A DNA stretch of 64,000 nt from Desulfuromonas sp. (GTDB lineage: Bacteria > Desulfobacterota > Desulfuromonadia > Desulfuromonadales > UBA2294). The first letter of the stretch is position 1, and every line of letters begins with the position of its first letter. A program made the translations under genes and the position numbers. Shown piece by piece: positions 50,369 to 60,366 of this stretch. The stretch spans positions 20,621 through 84,620 of the forward strand of contig PKUH01000015.1 in assembly GCA_002869615.1 (NCBI GenBank), written 5' to 3'. The notes beneath the pieces are model-generated. The model was not told the origin of the DNA. It ran no database searches and was given only the letters and a program-made list of their open reading frames with translations.

Positions 50369-53300
50369 TTATCCATCCGTGTAATCTCCTGCAGTCGGAA
50401 TCCTTGATTTATCGAGAGTCAACCCGCGCCACATAAAGTAGATCACCGGGAATACCAGCAGTTCCATCAGGCCCGAGGTGATGACACCTCCGATCATCGG
50501 AGCAGCAATCCGTTTCATCACATCGGCGCCGGCGCCGTGCGACCACATGATCGGGAGCAGGCCGGCGATGATAACTGCGATCGTCATGACCTTCGGCCGG
50601 ATGCGCTTGACTGCGCCGAAATGGATCGCATCAACCAGGTCGCCGAGGTTATTCATCCGCCCCTCTTTTTTCCAGCGGTCATATGCCAGGTCGAGATAGA
50701 GCAGCATCACCACGCCGGTTTCGGCCGAAATGCCGGCCAGTGCAATCACACCGACCCAGACTGCAACCGAAAGGTTATAGCCGAGCAGGTAGAGGAACCA
50801 GAAACAGCCGACCAGCGAAAGCGGCAGGGCGACAAAGATGATTGCCGTTTTGATGATCGACTTGGTGTTCATGTAGATAATAACGAAGATGATCAGCAGA
50901 GTAAGCGGGATCACCAGCTTAAGCTTTTTTGCTGCCTGCTGCATATATTCGTACTGGCCGCTCCAGATAATATTATAGCCGGCCGGTAACGTAATTTTTT
51001 CCGCAATAACCTTTTTGGCGTTTTCAACATAGGTGCCGACATCAATCCCGCGCAGATCGACGTAGACCCATGCCGTCTGCCGGGCGTTCTCACTTTTGAT
51101 TCCCGGCGGACCCTTCTTGATCCGGATATCAGCAACCTGGGAAATCGGAATATGCTTGCCGTTCGGCAGCGGCACCAGGATACGCCGCAGCGACTGCAGA
51201 TCGTTGCGGTAATCACGTTGATAACGGACATTGACGGGATAACGCTCAAGCCCCTCGACCGTCTGCGTGACGTTCATGCCGCCAACCGCCGACATGATAA
51301 TTTCCTGGACGCTGCCAACGGTCAAGCCGTAGCGGGCGACCGCTTGGCGATCGATCTCGTAATCAAGATAATTACCGCCGACCACCCGCTCGGAGAAGGC
51401 GCTCAGGGTACCGGGGATGTCGCGGACGATCGCCTCGACCTCTTCGCCGATCTGCGACAACGTTTCCAGGTCATCGCCCATGATCTTGATCCCGACCGGA
51501 GTCTTGATGCCGGTCGAGAGCATATCAATCCGGGTCTTGATCGGCATCGTCCAGGCGTTGGTCAGACCCGGGAACTTGATCGCTTCGTTGAGTTCGGTCT
51601 TCAGCTCCTCAACGCTGATCGTCGTCATGTCGGGCCAGACCCAGCGGAACGGCACCTGGAGAAATTCCGGCCAGGAGGAATAGAAACGATCACGCGGCAG
51701 CTTTCGCCATTGGTCTTCCGGCTTGAGCATAATCGTCGTCTCGATCATCGACAGCGGCGCCGGGTCGGTCGCCGTTTCGGCACGACCGACCTTGCCGAAC
51801 ACCCGCTCGACCTCAGGGAACTGGCCGATAATCCGGTCGGTCTGTTGCAACAGCTCCTTCGCCTTGGTGATCGAGATGCCCGGCAGGGTCGTCGGCATGT
51901 AAAGCAGGTCGCCCTCGTAGAGAGGCGGCATGAACTCGGAGCCCATTTTTTTGAGCGGATAGATCGAGGTCAGGGTGATCAACAGTGCGGCAACCAGCAC
52001 CGGCCAGCGCCACTTGAGCACGAAATCGACGATGGGATGGTACGAACGGATGAGCAATCGGTTGATCGGGTTCTTCTCTTCATCCGGAATCCTGCCGCGG
52101 ATAAACCAGCCCATCAGAACCGGCACGATGGTAATCGACAGAATCGCTGCCGCCGCCATGGCATAGGTCTTGGTATAGGCGAGCGGCTTGAACAGCCGGC
52201 CCGACTGTTCGCCGAGGGTGAACACCGGGAAAAAGGAAACGGTAATGACCAGCAGCGAATAAAAGAGAGCCGGACCGACCTCGCGCGCCGCATTCGAAAT
52301 AATCTGCCAGTGCGGCAGCTTTCCCCGGTCACGCTCGAGATGCTTATGGGCATTCTCGATCATGATGATGGCGGCATCGATCATCGCGCCGATGGCAATG
52401 GCGATACCGCCGAGGCTCATGATGTTGGCATTGATCCCCTGCATGTGCATGATCATGAAAGCAATCAGAATCGCCACCGGCAGGGTGAAGATCGCAACCA
52501 GAGAGCTCGAAAGATGGAAGAGGAAAAGCGCGGTGACAATAGCGACAATAATACTCTCTTCAATCAGTTTCTCGCTGAGGGTATCGACCGCTCGCTCGAT
52601 CAGGCCGGAACGATCGTAAACCGTTTTGACGGTCACCCCTTCCGGCAGACCGGCCTGCAGCTCGAGCAGCTTCTTCTTTACGTTCTCGATAGTCTTTAAA
52701 GCGTTCTCGCCAAACCGCATAACGATAACACCGCCGACGGCCTCCCCTTTGCCGTCGAGCTCGGCCAGACCACGGCGCAACTCCGGGCCGATACTGACCT
52801 GGGCGAGGTCGCGAATGAGGATCGGTGTCCCCTTTCGGTCAGCGCCGACAACCGTATTCTCAAGGTCTTCGATCGACTGGATATAGCCGAGTCCGCGCAC
52901 CATGAACTCGGTTTCAGCCATTTCGACCAGACGACCGCCGACATCGTTATTAGAGCGCTGGATTGCCTTCCGGATCTGTGGAATGGTGATATGGTAAGCG
53001 AGCAGTCGGTCCGGATCAACCTCGACCTGGTACTGCTTGACATAGCCGCCAATCGAAGCAACCTCGGAAACACCTTCAACAGAGGTTAACTCATAGCGCA
53101 GGAACCAGTCCTTAATCGACCGAAGCTGCTGCAGGTCGTGCTGATCACTTTCAAGTACATATTCGTAGACCCAGCCTACGCCGGTCGCGTCCGGACCAAG
53201 AGCCGGAGTCACTCCGTTCGGTAGTTTGCCGGCCGCGTAGTTCAGATACTCGAGTACCCTTGAGCGCGCCCAGTAGAGGTCGGTACCATCTTCGAAGATG

Positions 53301-53584
53301 ATATAGACAAAAGAGAGCCCGAAAAAAGAGTAGCCACGCACTACCTTGGCCCCCGGCACCGCCAGCATCTGGGTCGTCAGTGGATAGGTCACCTGGTCCT
53401 CAACCACCTGCGGCGCCTGGCCCGGATACTCGGTGAAGACGATCACCTGAACATCCGAGAGGTCGGGGATGGCGTCGATCGGGGTCTGACTGACCGAGTA
53501 GATGCCGCCAACGATGGCGAAAAAGGTCAGCAGGACCACCATGAACTTGTTTTTTATCGACCAGTCTATGATCTTTTCAAGCAT
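50369..53584 (-). CDS. cusA: CusA/CzcA-type heavy-metal RND efflux pump
   Basis: 1071-residue proton-driven inner-membrane exporter. It has the standard RND layout of two blocks of six helices and two large periplasmic loops. The heavy-metal signature is complete: DAIPDLSDVQVIVFTEYPGQ, EDQVTYPLTTQM, the helix-4 proton relay GGIAIAIGAMIDAAIIMIEN and the second-half GVIALAGISAETGVVMLLYL. Met-rich metal sites are likely, but Cu/Ag versus Zn/Co/Cd specificity cannot be fixed by eye; association with a Met/His-rich periplasmic protein favours Cu(I)/Ag(I). It starts 45 bases after the adaptor gene. Confidence 0.95.
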   Translation of the reverse strand: MLEKIIDWSIKNKFMVVLLTFFAIVGGIYSVSQTPIDAIPDLSDVQVIVFTEYPGQAPQVVEDQVTYPLTTQMLAVPGAKVVRGYSFFGLSFVYIIFEDGTDLYWARSRVLEYLNYAAGKLPNGVTPALGPDATGVGWVYEYVLESDQHDLQQLRSIKDWFLRYELTSVEGVSEVASIGGYVKQYQVEVDPDRLLAYHITIPQIRKAIQRSNNDVGGRLVEMAETEFMVRGLGYIQSIEDLENTVVGADRKGTPILIRDLAQVSIGPELRRGLAELDGKGEAVGGVIVMRFGENALKTIENVKKKLLELQAGLPEGVTVKTVYDRSGLIERAVDTLSEKLIEESIIVAIVTALFLFHLSSSLVAIFTLPVAILIAFMIMHMQGINANIMSLGGIAIAIGAMIDAAIIMIENAHKHLERDRGKLPHWQIISNAAREVGPALFYSLLVITVSFFPVFTLGEQSGRLFKPLAYTKTYAMAAAAILSITIVPVLMGWFIRGRIPDEEKNPINRLLIRSYHPIVDFVLKWRWPVLVAALLITLTSIYPLKKMGSEFMPPLYEGDLLYMPTTLPGISITKAKELLQQTDRIIGQFPEVERVFGKVGRAETATDPAPLSMIETTIMLKPEDQWRKLPRDRFYSSWPEFLQVPFRWVWPDMTTISVEELKTELNEAIKFPGLTNAWTMPIKTRIDMLSTGIKTPVGIKIMGDDLETLSQIGEEVEAIVRDIPGTLSAFSERVVGGNYLDYEIDRQAVARYGLTVGSVQEIIMSAVGGMNVTQTVEGLERYPVNVRYQRDYRNDLQSLRRILVPLPNGKHIPISQVADIRIKKGPPGIKSENARQTAWVYVDLRGIDVGTYVENAKKVIAEKITLPAGYNIIWSGQYEYMQQAAKKLKLVIPLTLLIIFVIIYMNTKSIIKTAIIFVALPLSLVGCFWFLYLLGYNLSVAVWVGVIALAGISAETGVVMLLYLDLAYDRWKKEGRMNNLGDLVDAIHFGAVKRIRPKVMTIAVIIAGLLPIMWSHGAGADVMKRIAAPMIGGVITSGLMELLVFPVIYFMWRGLTLDKSRIPTAGDYTDG

Positions 53585-53628
53585 TGTTGTTTTCTCTGGT
53601 TAAGGCTGAACAATCTCAAGTTATCGAT

Positions 53629-55113
53629 CTACTTGAACAGATCGTCGAGGTTCTCGTCCTTTTTCGGCTCATCACCGAACAGATCGTCAAGATTCTCATC
53701 GGCCGATCCGTCTGCCTCCGTAGCAGCTTTTTCCGGCTCCAGCATCTTGGCGATTGCTTCACGCAGCTTGCTCTCCGAATCGAGCATGAACTGGGCGCTG
53801 GTGACTACCCGTTCACCTTCAAACACGCCTTGCACGATCTCGATATATCCATCTTCATCCTGAACACCGGTTTTGACCTGACGCGGTTCAAACTTGCCGC
53901 CTGCGAGGGCGACAAAGACTGTCTGTTTTTCGCCGGAATGGAGAACCGCCTCGGCCGGAATGCTCAAGGCATCAACCACGGCGTCCGACTGAATCCGGAC
54001 ATTGACGAACATATCCGGCTTCAGTTCGCGATCTTTATTAGCAAGCTCAATCCGCGCCGTTACGGTCCGGGTCTTTGTTTCGACATAGGGATAGATATAT
54101 GAAATTTTGCCGTGCAGGGTTTTGCCGCCGACAAAAGGCAGGGTGATGTCGACCGCCTGGCCGACCCTGACCCAGGGGAGTTCGTACTCATAAATATCGG
54201 CATTAATCCAGACCCGCGAGATATCGGCAATCTTGAACAGCTCCATACCACCCTTCACATACATGCCGCTTTCAACATTCTTGCGAGTCACAATTCCCTT
54301 GTAGGGGGAATGAATTGCCAGGGTACGACTGGCCTTGCCATCTTCCTCCAGGGTTTTGATCTGCCGATCACTGACATCCCAGTATTTGAGTCGGTTGCGT
54401 GACGCATCAAGCAGGCGCCGGGCGCCGTCGACGATTTCGGGGAACGGGCTGTTCCGAACACCTTGTAAATTGGCCAGGGCCAGCAGGTATTCCTCCTGGG
54501 CCGTCACCAGTTCCGGGCTGTAGATTTCGAGCAGTTTCTGTCCCTTTTTGACCTGCTGTCCGGTTTCATCGACATAAAGATTTTCGACCCAGCCATTGAT
54601 CTTGGTGTTGACCGTGTACTGTTTCGGCTCCATGTAATCGACATTGCCGACCGTCTTGATTGTCCGCTGCAGGGTCCGCCGCTCGACCTTGCCGGTTCTG
54701 ATCCCCATGTTCTGCGAGGTCACCGGATCGATAGTGATGATCGTTCCGCCGGTTGCCTGGTCTTCATAAACCGGAACCAGGTCCATCCCCATCGGTGACT
54801 TGCCCGGCTCATCGCGAATAAAGGTCGGATCCATCGGCGCTACCCAGTATTTTATTTTGCGCTCGGCCGGGGTCTCCGCTGCGGACGTATCGCTCGCCTT
54901 GAGCGGGGTCAACGCCATGCCGCAGATCGGACAATCCCCCGGCTCGTCAACGACGATCATCGGGTGCATGCCGCAGGTGTATTTCTCCGCGGCGTGGGCT
55001 GCCGAGAGCCAGCCGTCATGCCGGTGGTCGCCAAGCTGAATTGCCATCGGCGAAGCTGCGACAATTACTGCCATCATCACGGCTGAGGCAACATATCGGA
55101 ACGTCTTCATCAT
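53629..55113 (-). CDS. cusB: CusB-type periplasmic adaptor with heavy-metal-binding domain
   Basis: 494-residue membrane-fusion protein. After the signal sequence a YHS-like heavy-metal-binding domain reads YTCGMHPMIVVDEPGDCPIC; a second, Cys-poor copy (YWVAPMDPTFIRDEPGKSPM) follows. The adaptor body has lipoyl halves (TVNTKINGWVENLYVDETGQ; IHSPYKGIVTRKNVESGMYV), an alpha-hairpin and a beta-barrel. The C-terminus is acidic and carries the motif ENLDDLF twice, unusual for the family. It links CusA with the outer-membrane channel and is encoded between them. Confidence 0.93.
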   Translation of the reverse strand: MMKTFRYVASAVMMAVIVAASPMAIQLGDHRHDGWLSAAHAAEKYTCGMHPMIVVDEPGDCPICGMALTPLKASDTSAAETPAERKIKYWVAPMDPTFIRDEPGKSPMGMDLVPVYEDQATGGTIITIDPVTSQNMGIRTGKVERRTLQRTIKTVGNVDYMEPKQYTVNTKINGWVENLYVDETGQQVKKGQKLLEIYSPELVTAQEEYLLALANLQGVRNSPFPEIVDGARRLLDASRNRLKYWDVSDRQIKTLEEDGKASRTLAIHSPYKGIVTRKNVESGMYVKGGMELFKIADISRVWINADIYEYELPWVRVGQAVDITLPFVGGKTLHGKISYIYPYVETKTRTVTARIELANKDRELKPDMFVNVRIQSDAVVDALSIPAEAVLHSGEKQTVFVALAGGKFEPRQVKTGVQDEDGYIEIVQGVFEGERVVTSAQFMLDSESKLREAIAKMLEPEKAATEADGSADENLDDLFGDEPKKDENLDDLFK

Positions 55114-55130
55114 CTCTTCTCCGGGGTTAT

Positions 55131-56414
55131 CTATTCATTGCGAACCACACTAATCGGGGTTCCGCTGGCCGCTTCAAGACGCGCTATTGCCTGCAGGTAA
55201 CTGCTCACGGCCCGGTGCTGTTCGGTCTGGTACTTGTCGAGGGTGATCAATGAACTGAGAAGATCGGTAAAATCACTTTGCCCGACCTGATAAGAGGACA
55301 TCGTTGCCGCATAAACCTGGCGGGCCTGGGGAACGATCCCGGTCAGGTAAAGCTGATAAAGATCAAAGGTCCGCATGGCGGCCTGATACGAGTCGTCAAT
55401 CTGGTAGGCGGTCCGGGTGCGAAAATCGGCAAACTGATTATAGACCTGATTCAGCATAGACTCGCTTGCCGAGACGGTGGCAGCCCGGCTGGAGCGATTG
55501 ATCGGCAGATTGAAGCTGATGCCGGCGCTGACAAAGTCGGTCCCCTGGTCCGGCAGATTGTCATCGCGGAACCGATATCCGGCCCAGAGGGTCATATCCG
55601 GCCGGTAGTCGAGACGGGCCAGCTCTCTTTGCTGCTTGGCCTGTTCAATGCGGGCTGCCCAGGCGGCAAAAAGCGGTCGGTTATTTTCAGCCTCGGCCTG
55701 CAGTGAGGCAAGAGGGACCTCAACGGCTTTGACCTCGATCTTTTGCGGTGTGGTGATTGGCGCGTCAAGCGGCCGGCTGGCCATTTGATTGAGCCGACCC
55801 TGCTCAGTCACCCGCTTCTGCTCAAGCTGGATCAGTCGATCGCGCTGGCGGGTCCGTTCAAGGTGAACCGTCAGCACATTCGCCTGGCTCCCCTTGCCGA
55901 CCTGGTAGCGGGTTTCAGCCAGCCGGGAAATATTATCAAGCAGCCCCAGGTTGCTCTCGACCGTCGCCAGTGACCGATCAATTGCGTAGAGCCGGTAATA
56001 GGCGGTCTTGATTTTTTTAACGAGCTCCAGGCGCGACTCCTCATAGAGCCCTTTTTGCCACTCTTCATTTTGCACGGCCGATTCTTTTTTTGCATTTAAC
56101 TTGCCCGGGAACGGCAGTTTCTGCGCCAGGCGAAGCTCGTTGCCGGTCATCGGCGTGACATCTGCGGCGAAGGAATCGACCGGGTAATTGGAAAAGGAAA
56201 AAGAGATGACCGGGTCGGCCAAAGTGCCGGCCGCTTCAGCTTGATACCCGGCGCTCGTCTGTTGATCCCTGGCTGCCAGCAGCGCCGGGTTTCCAGCAAG
56301 TGCGTCAGCTATGAGCGTTTCCAGTTCGCCGGCACCGGCAACAGGGAGCGTCAGGGATGTTGACCCCAGACAAAAAATAGCTGTCACCAGCAGGACCTGT
56401 TTTATCTTTAGCAT
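55131..56414 (-). CDS. cusC: TolC/CusC-family outer-membrane efflux protein
   Basis: 427-residue outer-membrane factor. Signal peptide QVLLVTAIFCLGSTSLTLPV, then two repeats of the OEP domain: ETLIADALAGNPALLAARDQ with NELRLAQKLPFPGKLNAKKE in the first, and FVSAGISFNLPINRSSRAAT with YQVGQSDFTDLLSSLITLDK in the second. It forms the trimeric exit duct of the CusCBA pump. It is the first gene of the operon; the adaptor gene begins 17 bases after its stop. No lipobox Cys is evident. Confidence 0.92.
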   Translation of the reverse strand: MLKIKQVLLVTAIFCLGSTSLTLPVAGAGELETLIADALAGNPALLAARDQQTSAGYQAEAAGTLADPVISFSFSNYPVDSFAADVTPMTGNELRLAQKLPFPGKLNAKKESAVQNEEWQKGLYEESRLELVKKIKTAYYRLYAIDRSLATVESNLGLLDNISRLAETRYQVGKGSQANVLTVHLERTRQRDRLIQLEQKRVTEQGRLNQMASRPLDAPITTPQKIEVKAVEVPLASLQAEAENNRPLFAAWAARIEQAKQQRELARLDYRPDMTLWAGYRFRDDNLPDQGTDFVSAGISFNLPINRSSRAATVSASESMLNQVYNQFADFRTRTAYQIDDSYQAAMRTFDLYQLYLTGIVPQARQVYAATMSSYQVGQSDFTDLLSSLITLDKYQTEQHRAVSSYLQAIARLEAASGTPISVVRNE

Positions 56415-56633
56415 GATCAAAGCTGCGCTTCCTTCGGTACCGATTAAATATTATAACTTGTACAATAGAAATAGCATCAGGCGTGCCAAAACAAAAAACA
56501 CGTATTTTCAGTGACTTGGAACTGAATAGAGAGGAATCAGTGACTATTTTGTAGAATATTCATCAGGATAATGAAGACTATTCTACAAAAACTTAAGTTA
56601 TGATCGCCTGGAGTTTGCTTTATTCGGCCGGAA

Positions 56634-57524
56634 TTAATAGTACTCTTCAGAGTAAGCGGGCACCTGGTTATACCAGTCAGGATATTTCCGCGCCTGCTCG
56701 ATAGCCTGCTGTACATCACCGATCAGGCGCTCGCGATCTTTCGGATAGCTGCCGGCCAGGTTGAGAAAATTAGAGGCATGATTTGATCGCAAAATTGTTT
56801 TGTGTGGATTCAGTCCCTGGACAATTGCCAGCGCCTCTTCCAGTATCTCGCCCTGGGTCTGGCGGGTGATTCCGCTGAAGAACCCTTCGTTGTGACGCAT
56901 GAAAAGGGTCAACAGGGAGAAGTATTCCGGAGAGAGGTCACTGATCCACGCTGCCGTAGCGGCGGCATGCTCGGCGCTTCTCTCGCGGCCGGCCAGGCCG
57001 AGGATGGCGGTAACCGACAGTTTCAGCCCAGCCGCCTGGGCCTTGCGGCATTGACCAAGCATCTCTCCGGCAGTGAAGCCCTTGCGAATGTTGCTCAGGG
57101 TTTGATCATCGCCACTTTCAAGACCGAAATAAAGAATCCGAAACTTCCTTTCACGCAAGGCCCGGAGATCCTCGACCGACTTGTTGTTGAGGCTGTTCGG
57201 CGAGGCATAAATTCCGACCCGGGCCAGCCGTGGGAATTTCTCCCCGAGAAGTTCGAGGATCGACAGCAGGCCGGTCTGCGGATAGATCAGGGCGTCGCCA
57301 TCGGCGAGGAAGATACGCTGAACATGCAGGCGATGTTCTGCCGGCACCGCCTCGATATCGGCGGCGATCTCTTCGACCTTGCGGCAGCGAAAAGACTTCA
57401 TCTTGTACATGCCGCAAAAGGTACAATTATTTTGACTGCAGCCAACGGTAATCTGCAGGATCAGCGACCGGGCTTCGGAGGGTGGTCGGAAAACCGGTTC
57501 TTCGTAGTCGAAATAATGAAACAT
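56634..57524 (-). CDS. radical SAM protein with Cx4Cx2C cluster motif
   Basis: 296-residue radical SAM protein. The cluster site is in TVGCSQNNCTFCGMYKMKSF, a Cx4Cx2C spacing instead of the common Cx3Cx2C, typical for one subgroup of these proteins. Further TIM-barrel motifs are FLADGDALIYPQTGLL, LYFGLESGDDQTLSNIRKGF and SVTAILGLAGRERSAEH. There is no second cluster or B12 domain. Substrate unknown. It is read alone, with a heptamer repeat immediately upstream, and ends about 215 bases upstream of the cus operon. Confidence 0.87.
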   Translation of the reverse strand: MFHYFDYEEPVFRPPSEARSLILQITVGCSQNNCTFCGMYKMKSFRCRKVEEIAADIEAVPAEHRLHVQRIFLADGDALIYPQTGLLSILELLGEKFPRLARVGIYASPNSLNNKSVEDLRALRERKFRILYFGLESGDDQTLSNIRKGFTAGEMLGQCRKAQAAGLKLSVTAILGLAGRERSAEHAAATAAWISDLSPEYFSLLTLFMRHNEGFFSGITRQTQGEILEEALAIVQGLNPHKTILRSNHASNFLNLAGSYPKDRERLIGDVQQAIEQARKYPDWYNQVPAYSEEYY

Positions 57525-57530
57525 AAAATC

Positions 57531-57605
57531 CAGTTATCAGTTATCAGTTATCAGTTATCAGTTATCAGTTGGCAGTTATCAGTTGGCAGTTATCAGTTGG
57601 CAGTT
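57531..57605. repeat. heptamer tandem repeat CAGTTAT/CAGTTGG
   Basis: Ten or so consecutive 7-base units, mostly CAGTTAT with CAGTTGG variants, lie between the radical SAM gene and the rhomboid gene. They resemble short tandem heptamer repeats known from many bacterial genomes. A related inverted TAACTGACAAC lies at about 57649. Confidence 0.9.
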
Positions 57606-57672
57606 TGGATACGTAATGCGCTTGCTTAAACTGCCGGCTGCTAACCGTTAACTGACAACTATCCCTTTCTTT

Positions 57673-58866
57673 CTATTTCTCTTCGCCAAGCTTCTCAATC
57701 GCGCGCAGGTGCATCCGCGCCTCTTCTTCAAGGCTTTTGCTCCGCGCGGTTTCAACCGCCGAGAGAAAATACTGGTAGGCGCTGGGAATATGTCGGGACT
57801 GATGAATCATCGACTTGCCGGCCCCGAGGAAGGCCCGGTCAATTTCCCGGTCGTTCGGTCGTTCGGCGATAAACCGCCGGAAAAGAGCCTGCGCCTCCTC
57901 GTAAGCCCGGTTGCCGAGCAGGTATTCGCCAAGGGCGAGCACGACATCGGAGTTCAGGGAGAGCCGCTCTTCGCTCGTCTCAAGGTTGAAATAGTGGACC
58001 ACGGCGCCGGAGTAATCACCTTCACGCAGATGGCCGGCGATCACCTGGGCCGGGGTCATCGCTTCTTCCGCCCGGCGGCGCACAGGCGGTTCTTCAGGCG
58101 AAGCCTGGCGCCGCTTCTCGGCTTGCCGCAAGCCCGGGAGCAGGTCGAGCCCGAGCGCGATCCCCATTCCGGCGAGAAACCCGCCGATGTGAGCGCCGTA
58201 GGCAACACCACCGCCGCCGCCGGAACTCATCATGAACGGCAGCACATTGTCGACGAACAGGTAAAAACCGAGAACAATTCGGGCCGGCACCAGGAAGGTG
58301 TTCATGATAAAGGGGAAGAAAAAGATAAAGACCTTGATCTGGTTGCGCTTGAACCAGATAAAATAGAGCCCGAGCACCCCGGAGATGGCCCCCGATGCGC
58401 CGATCATCGGGATCTGGGAGCCGAGGGTAAAGAGAGAGAAGAAAACCGTAGAGGCAACCCCGGTGGCAAGGTAGGCGAGCAGAAAACGGCCCCGGCCGAG
58501 CCGATGCTCGACATTATCGCCATAAATCCAGAGAAACAGCATATTGCCAAACAGGTGCATAAAGTTGGCGTGGAGAAACATTGCGCTGAAAAGCGTCAGG
58601 ATCGAGGCCGCCGCCGGCCGGAAACCATACTCGAAGACAACCAGGTCATACGCCGAGACATATTCGAGGTAGGCCTTCAGCGGAACCCCGTCCTCGGCGC
58701 CGAGCAGCCTGAGATATTCGGCCAGCAGCGGGTCATTGAGGTCGGGAGCCTGGCCGGAGAGCGGCAGCGTCACGATGGCATAAATCAGGATATTCAGCCC
58801 GATCAGGCCGTAGGTGACAACCGGAGTTCCCGGCGGGTTCGGTGTATCGCCAATCGGAAGAAACAT
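57673..58866 (-). CDS. rhomboid-family intramembrane protease with TPR domain
   Basis: 397-residue protein with a rhomboid domain (about 1-250): ANFMHLFGNMLFLWIYGDNV in helix 2, the catalytic Ser in IGASGAISGVLG and the catalytic His in AYGAHIGGFLAGM. A long insertion (helices 1-2, residues 35-85) and a Gly-rich loop MMSSGGGGGVAYG are unusual. The C-terminal 120 residues form TPR-like helices (VVLALGEYLLGNRAYEEAQA). It is a predicted serine protease cleaving membrane proteins. A long open frame on the opposite strand is a shadow. Confidence 0.9.
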   Translation of the reverse strand: MFLPIGDTPNPPGTPVVTYGLIGLNILIYAIVTLPLSGQAPDLNDPLLAEYLRLLGAEDGVPLKAYLEYVSAYDLVVFEYGFRPAAASILTLFSAMFLHANFMHLFGNMLFLWIYGDNVEHRLGRGRFLLAYLATGVASTVFFSLFTLGSQIPMIGASGAISGVLGLYFIWFKRNQIKVFIFFFPFIMNTFLVPARIVLGFYLFVDNVLPFMMSSGGGGGVAYGAHIGGFLAGMGIALGLDLLPGLRQAEKRRQASPEEPPVRRRAEEAMTPAQVIAGHLREGDYSGAVVHYFNLETSEERLSLNSDVVLALGEYLLGNRAYEEAQALFRRFIAERPNDREIDRAFLGAGKSMIHQSRHIPSAYQYFLSAVETARSKSLEEEARMHLRAIEKLGEEK

Positions 58867-58993
58867 GCTTCGCCTCTCAACTCAAATGCCGGCATTTTAG
58901 CATAATCATTCCGATCTGACACACTTGCAATTTCAGCAGTCACTCGCTATTCTCGACCGAACGGAAACCACCACCCCGGAAAGGGATTGAACA

Positions 58994-59650
58994 ATGTATC
59001 ATATCCACCTTATCGGCACTTCAAGAAGGATTCCCGTGGGCAAGGTTGTCTGCCTCGGCCGCAACTACAGCGAACATATCAGCGAGCTCGGCAACGCCGT
59101 CCCGGACCAGCCGGTCATCTTCATCAAACCTTCGACCAGCATTATCCCGGATGGCAAAACTGTCGTTATTCCAGATTACTCTGACGACTGTCACCACGAA
59201 GTAGAACTCGCCCTGCTGATCGGCAAAAGCGGCAGGAAGATCAAACAGCAGGATGCCATGGAGCACGTTGCCGGTTACGGTGTCGCCGTTGATTTGACGC
59301 TGCGTGACGTCCAGTCGAAACAGAAAGAGAAGGGCCTCCCCTGGGAGATCGCCAAGGGATTTGACACCGCCTGTCCACTCTCCGATTTCGTACCGGCTGA
59401 GCGGATTGAAGATCCGCACAACCTGCGCCTGACCCTGAGCGTGAATGGCGAAACCAGGCAGGACGGCAACACATCCCTGATGATGCGGCAGATCCCGCAG
59501 ATCATCGAGGAGATGTCGTCGATCTTCACCCTCGAGGAGGGCGATATCATTCTCACCGGCACCCCGGCCGGGGTCAGCCGGATCGTAAGCGGCGATGTCA
59601 TGGTGGCCGAGATCGAGCAGGTCGGGCGGTTAGAGGTCAAGGTTGCATAG
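58994..59650 (+). CDS. fumarylacetoacetate hydrolase-family protein
   Basis: 218-residue FAH-superfamily enzyme of the FAHD1 size class. VGKVVCLGRNYSEHISELGN, PVIFIKPSTSIIPDG, HHEVELALLIGKSGRKI (metal ligands in the E-x-E motif), GYGVAVDLTLRDVQ, AKGFDTACPLSDFV and ILTGTPAGVSRI are all in place. FAHD1-type enzymes hydrolyse acylpyruvates or decarboxylate oxaloacetate. It starts a two-gene unit with the following spermidine-synthase-like gene. Confidence 0.93.
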   Translation: MYHIHLIGTSRRIPVGKVVCLGRNYSEHISELGNAVPDQPVIFIKPSTSIIPDGKTVVIPDYSDDCHHEVELALLIGKSGRKIKQQDAMEHVAGYGVAVDLTLRDVQSKQKEKGLPWEIAKGFDTACPLSDFVPAERIEDPHNLRLTLSVNGETRQDGNTSLMMRQIPQIIEEMSSIFTLEEGDIILTGTPAGVSRIVSGDVMVAEIEQVGRLEVKVA

Positions 59651-59691
59651 ACCGCAGACACCCTCCCGGAAAGAGACATCCTGGTGAAATT

Positions 59692-60366
59692 ATGATCCCC
59701 TGGGAACACCTTGATACGACGCCGATCCCCGGCACCGACAGCAAACTCCGGCTCAGCCGGCGTGACGGCGAATACACGATCGGGATCGTCGATGGCGGCA
59801 TTCTGATGAGCTCGCGGGCGCATGATTCCGAAGATGAGCTGGCGAACCAGACCTGCCGCAAGGTGGCAAATCGACCCGAGCCACGCGTTCTGATCGGCGG
59901 CCTCGGTATGGGTTTCACCTTGGCGGCCGCTCTCGAACAACTCGGCCCTGATGCCGAAGTTGTGGTCGCTGAACTGGTCCCGGCCGTTGTCGAATGGAAC
60001 CGTGGCCCCCTCGGTGAGCATGCCGGCTATCCTTTGAATGAAACCAGAACAACGGTCAGCGTTGGAGATGTCGCCAAAATCCTGCAATCAGAACGACAGG
60101 CCTATGATGCGATCATGCTCGATGTCGATAATGGCCCGGAAGGGATGACCCGGAAGAAGAATAACTGGCTCTACTCTTTTGATGGATTAACCGCCGCCTA
60201 CACCGCCCTGAAGCCGGAAGGGATTCTCGCCGTCTGGTCAGCCGGACCGGATCGAAACTTCCGTGAACGCCTGCGCAAAGTCGGTTTCAAGGTCAGTCAG
60301 TCCCGGGTGCGGGCCCACGATAAAAAGGGTGACCTGCACATGATCTGGTTCGGTCAACGCGATTGA
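59692..60366 (+). CDS. spermidine-synthase-like SAM-binding protein
   Basis: 224-residue cytosolic protein with the Rossmann half of the spermidine synthase family: RVLIGGLGMGFTLAAALEQL, AEVVVAELVPAVVEWNR and YDAIMLDVDNGPEGMTRKKN. It lacks the N-terminal beta-domain of true spermidine synthases and the D-S-x-D-P motif, so it is likely a methyltransferase-like enzyme of unknown substrate. It follows the FAH gene by 41 bases. It is only distantly like the membrane protein at 26689-29121. Confidence 0.82.
   Translation: MIPWEHLDTTPIPGTDSKLRLSRRDGEYTIGIVDGGILMSSRAHDSEDELANQTCRKVANRPEPRVLIGGLGMGFTLAAALEQLGPDAEVVVAELVPAVVEWNRGPLGEHAGYPLNETRTTVSVGDVAKILQSERQAYDAIMLDVDNGPEGMTRKKNNWLYSFDGLTAAYTALKPEGILAVWSAGPDRNFRERLRKVGFKVSQSRVRAHDKKGDLHMIWFGQRD

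Noticed and set aside
51152..52699. 515-codon open frame opposite cusA
   Set aside because: Antisense shadow of a well-identified RND pump; no ribosome site or domain.
56634..57524. Radical SAM protein as a RiPP maturase for the 18-residue peptide
   Set aside because: It lies 25 kb away, lacks SPASM or RRE domains and belongs to a different general subgroup.
57531..57605. Heptamer repeat as a CRISPR array
   Set aside because: The units are 7 bases, contiguous and without spacers.
57709..58905. 398-codon open frame opposite the rhomboid gene
   Set aside because: Composition is Arg/Gly/Glu-rich shadow sequence without domains, while the minus-strand frame has a clear rhomboid active site.
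59692..60366. Genuine spermidine synthase
   Set aside because: The catalytic D-S-x-D-P segment and N-terminal domain are missing, and no polyamine genes are near.
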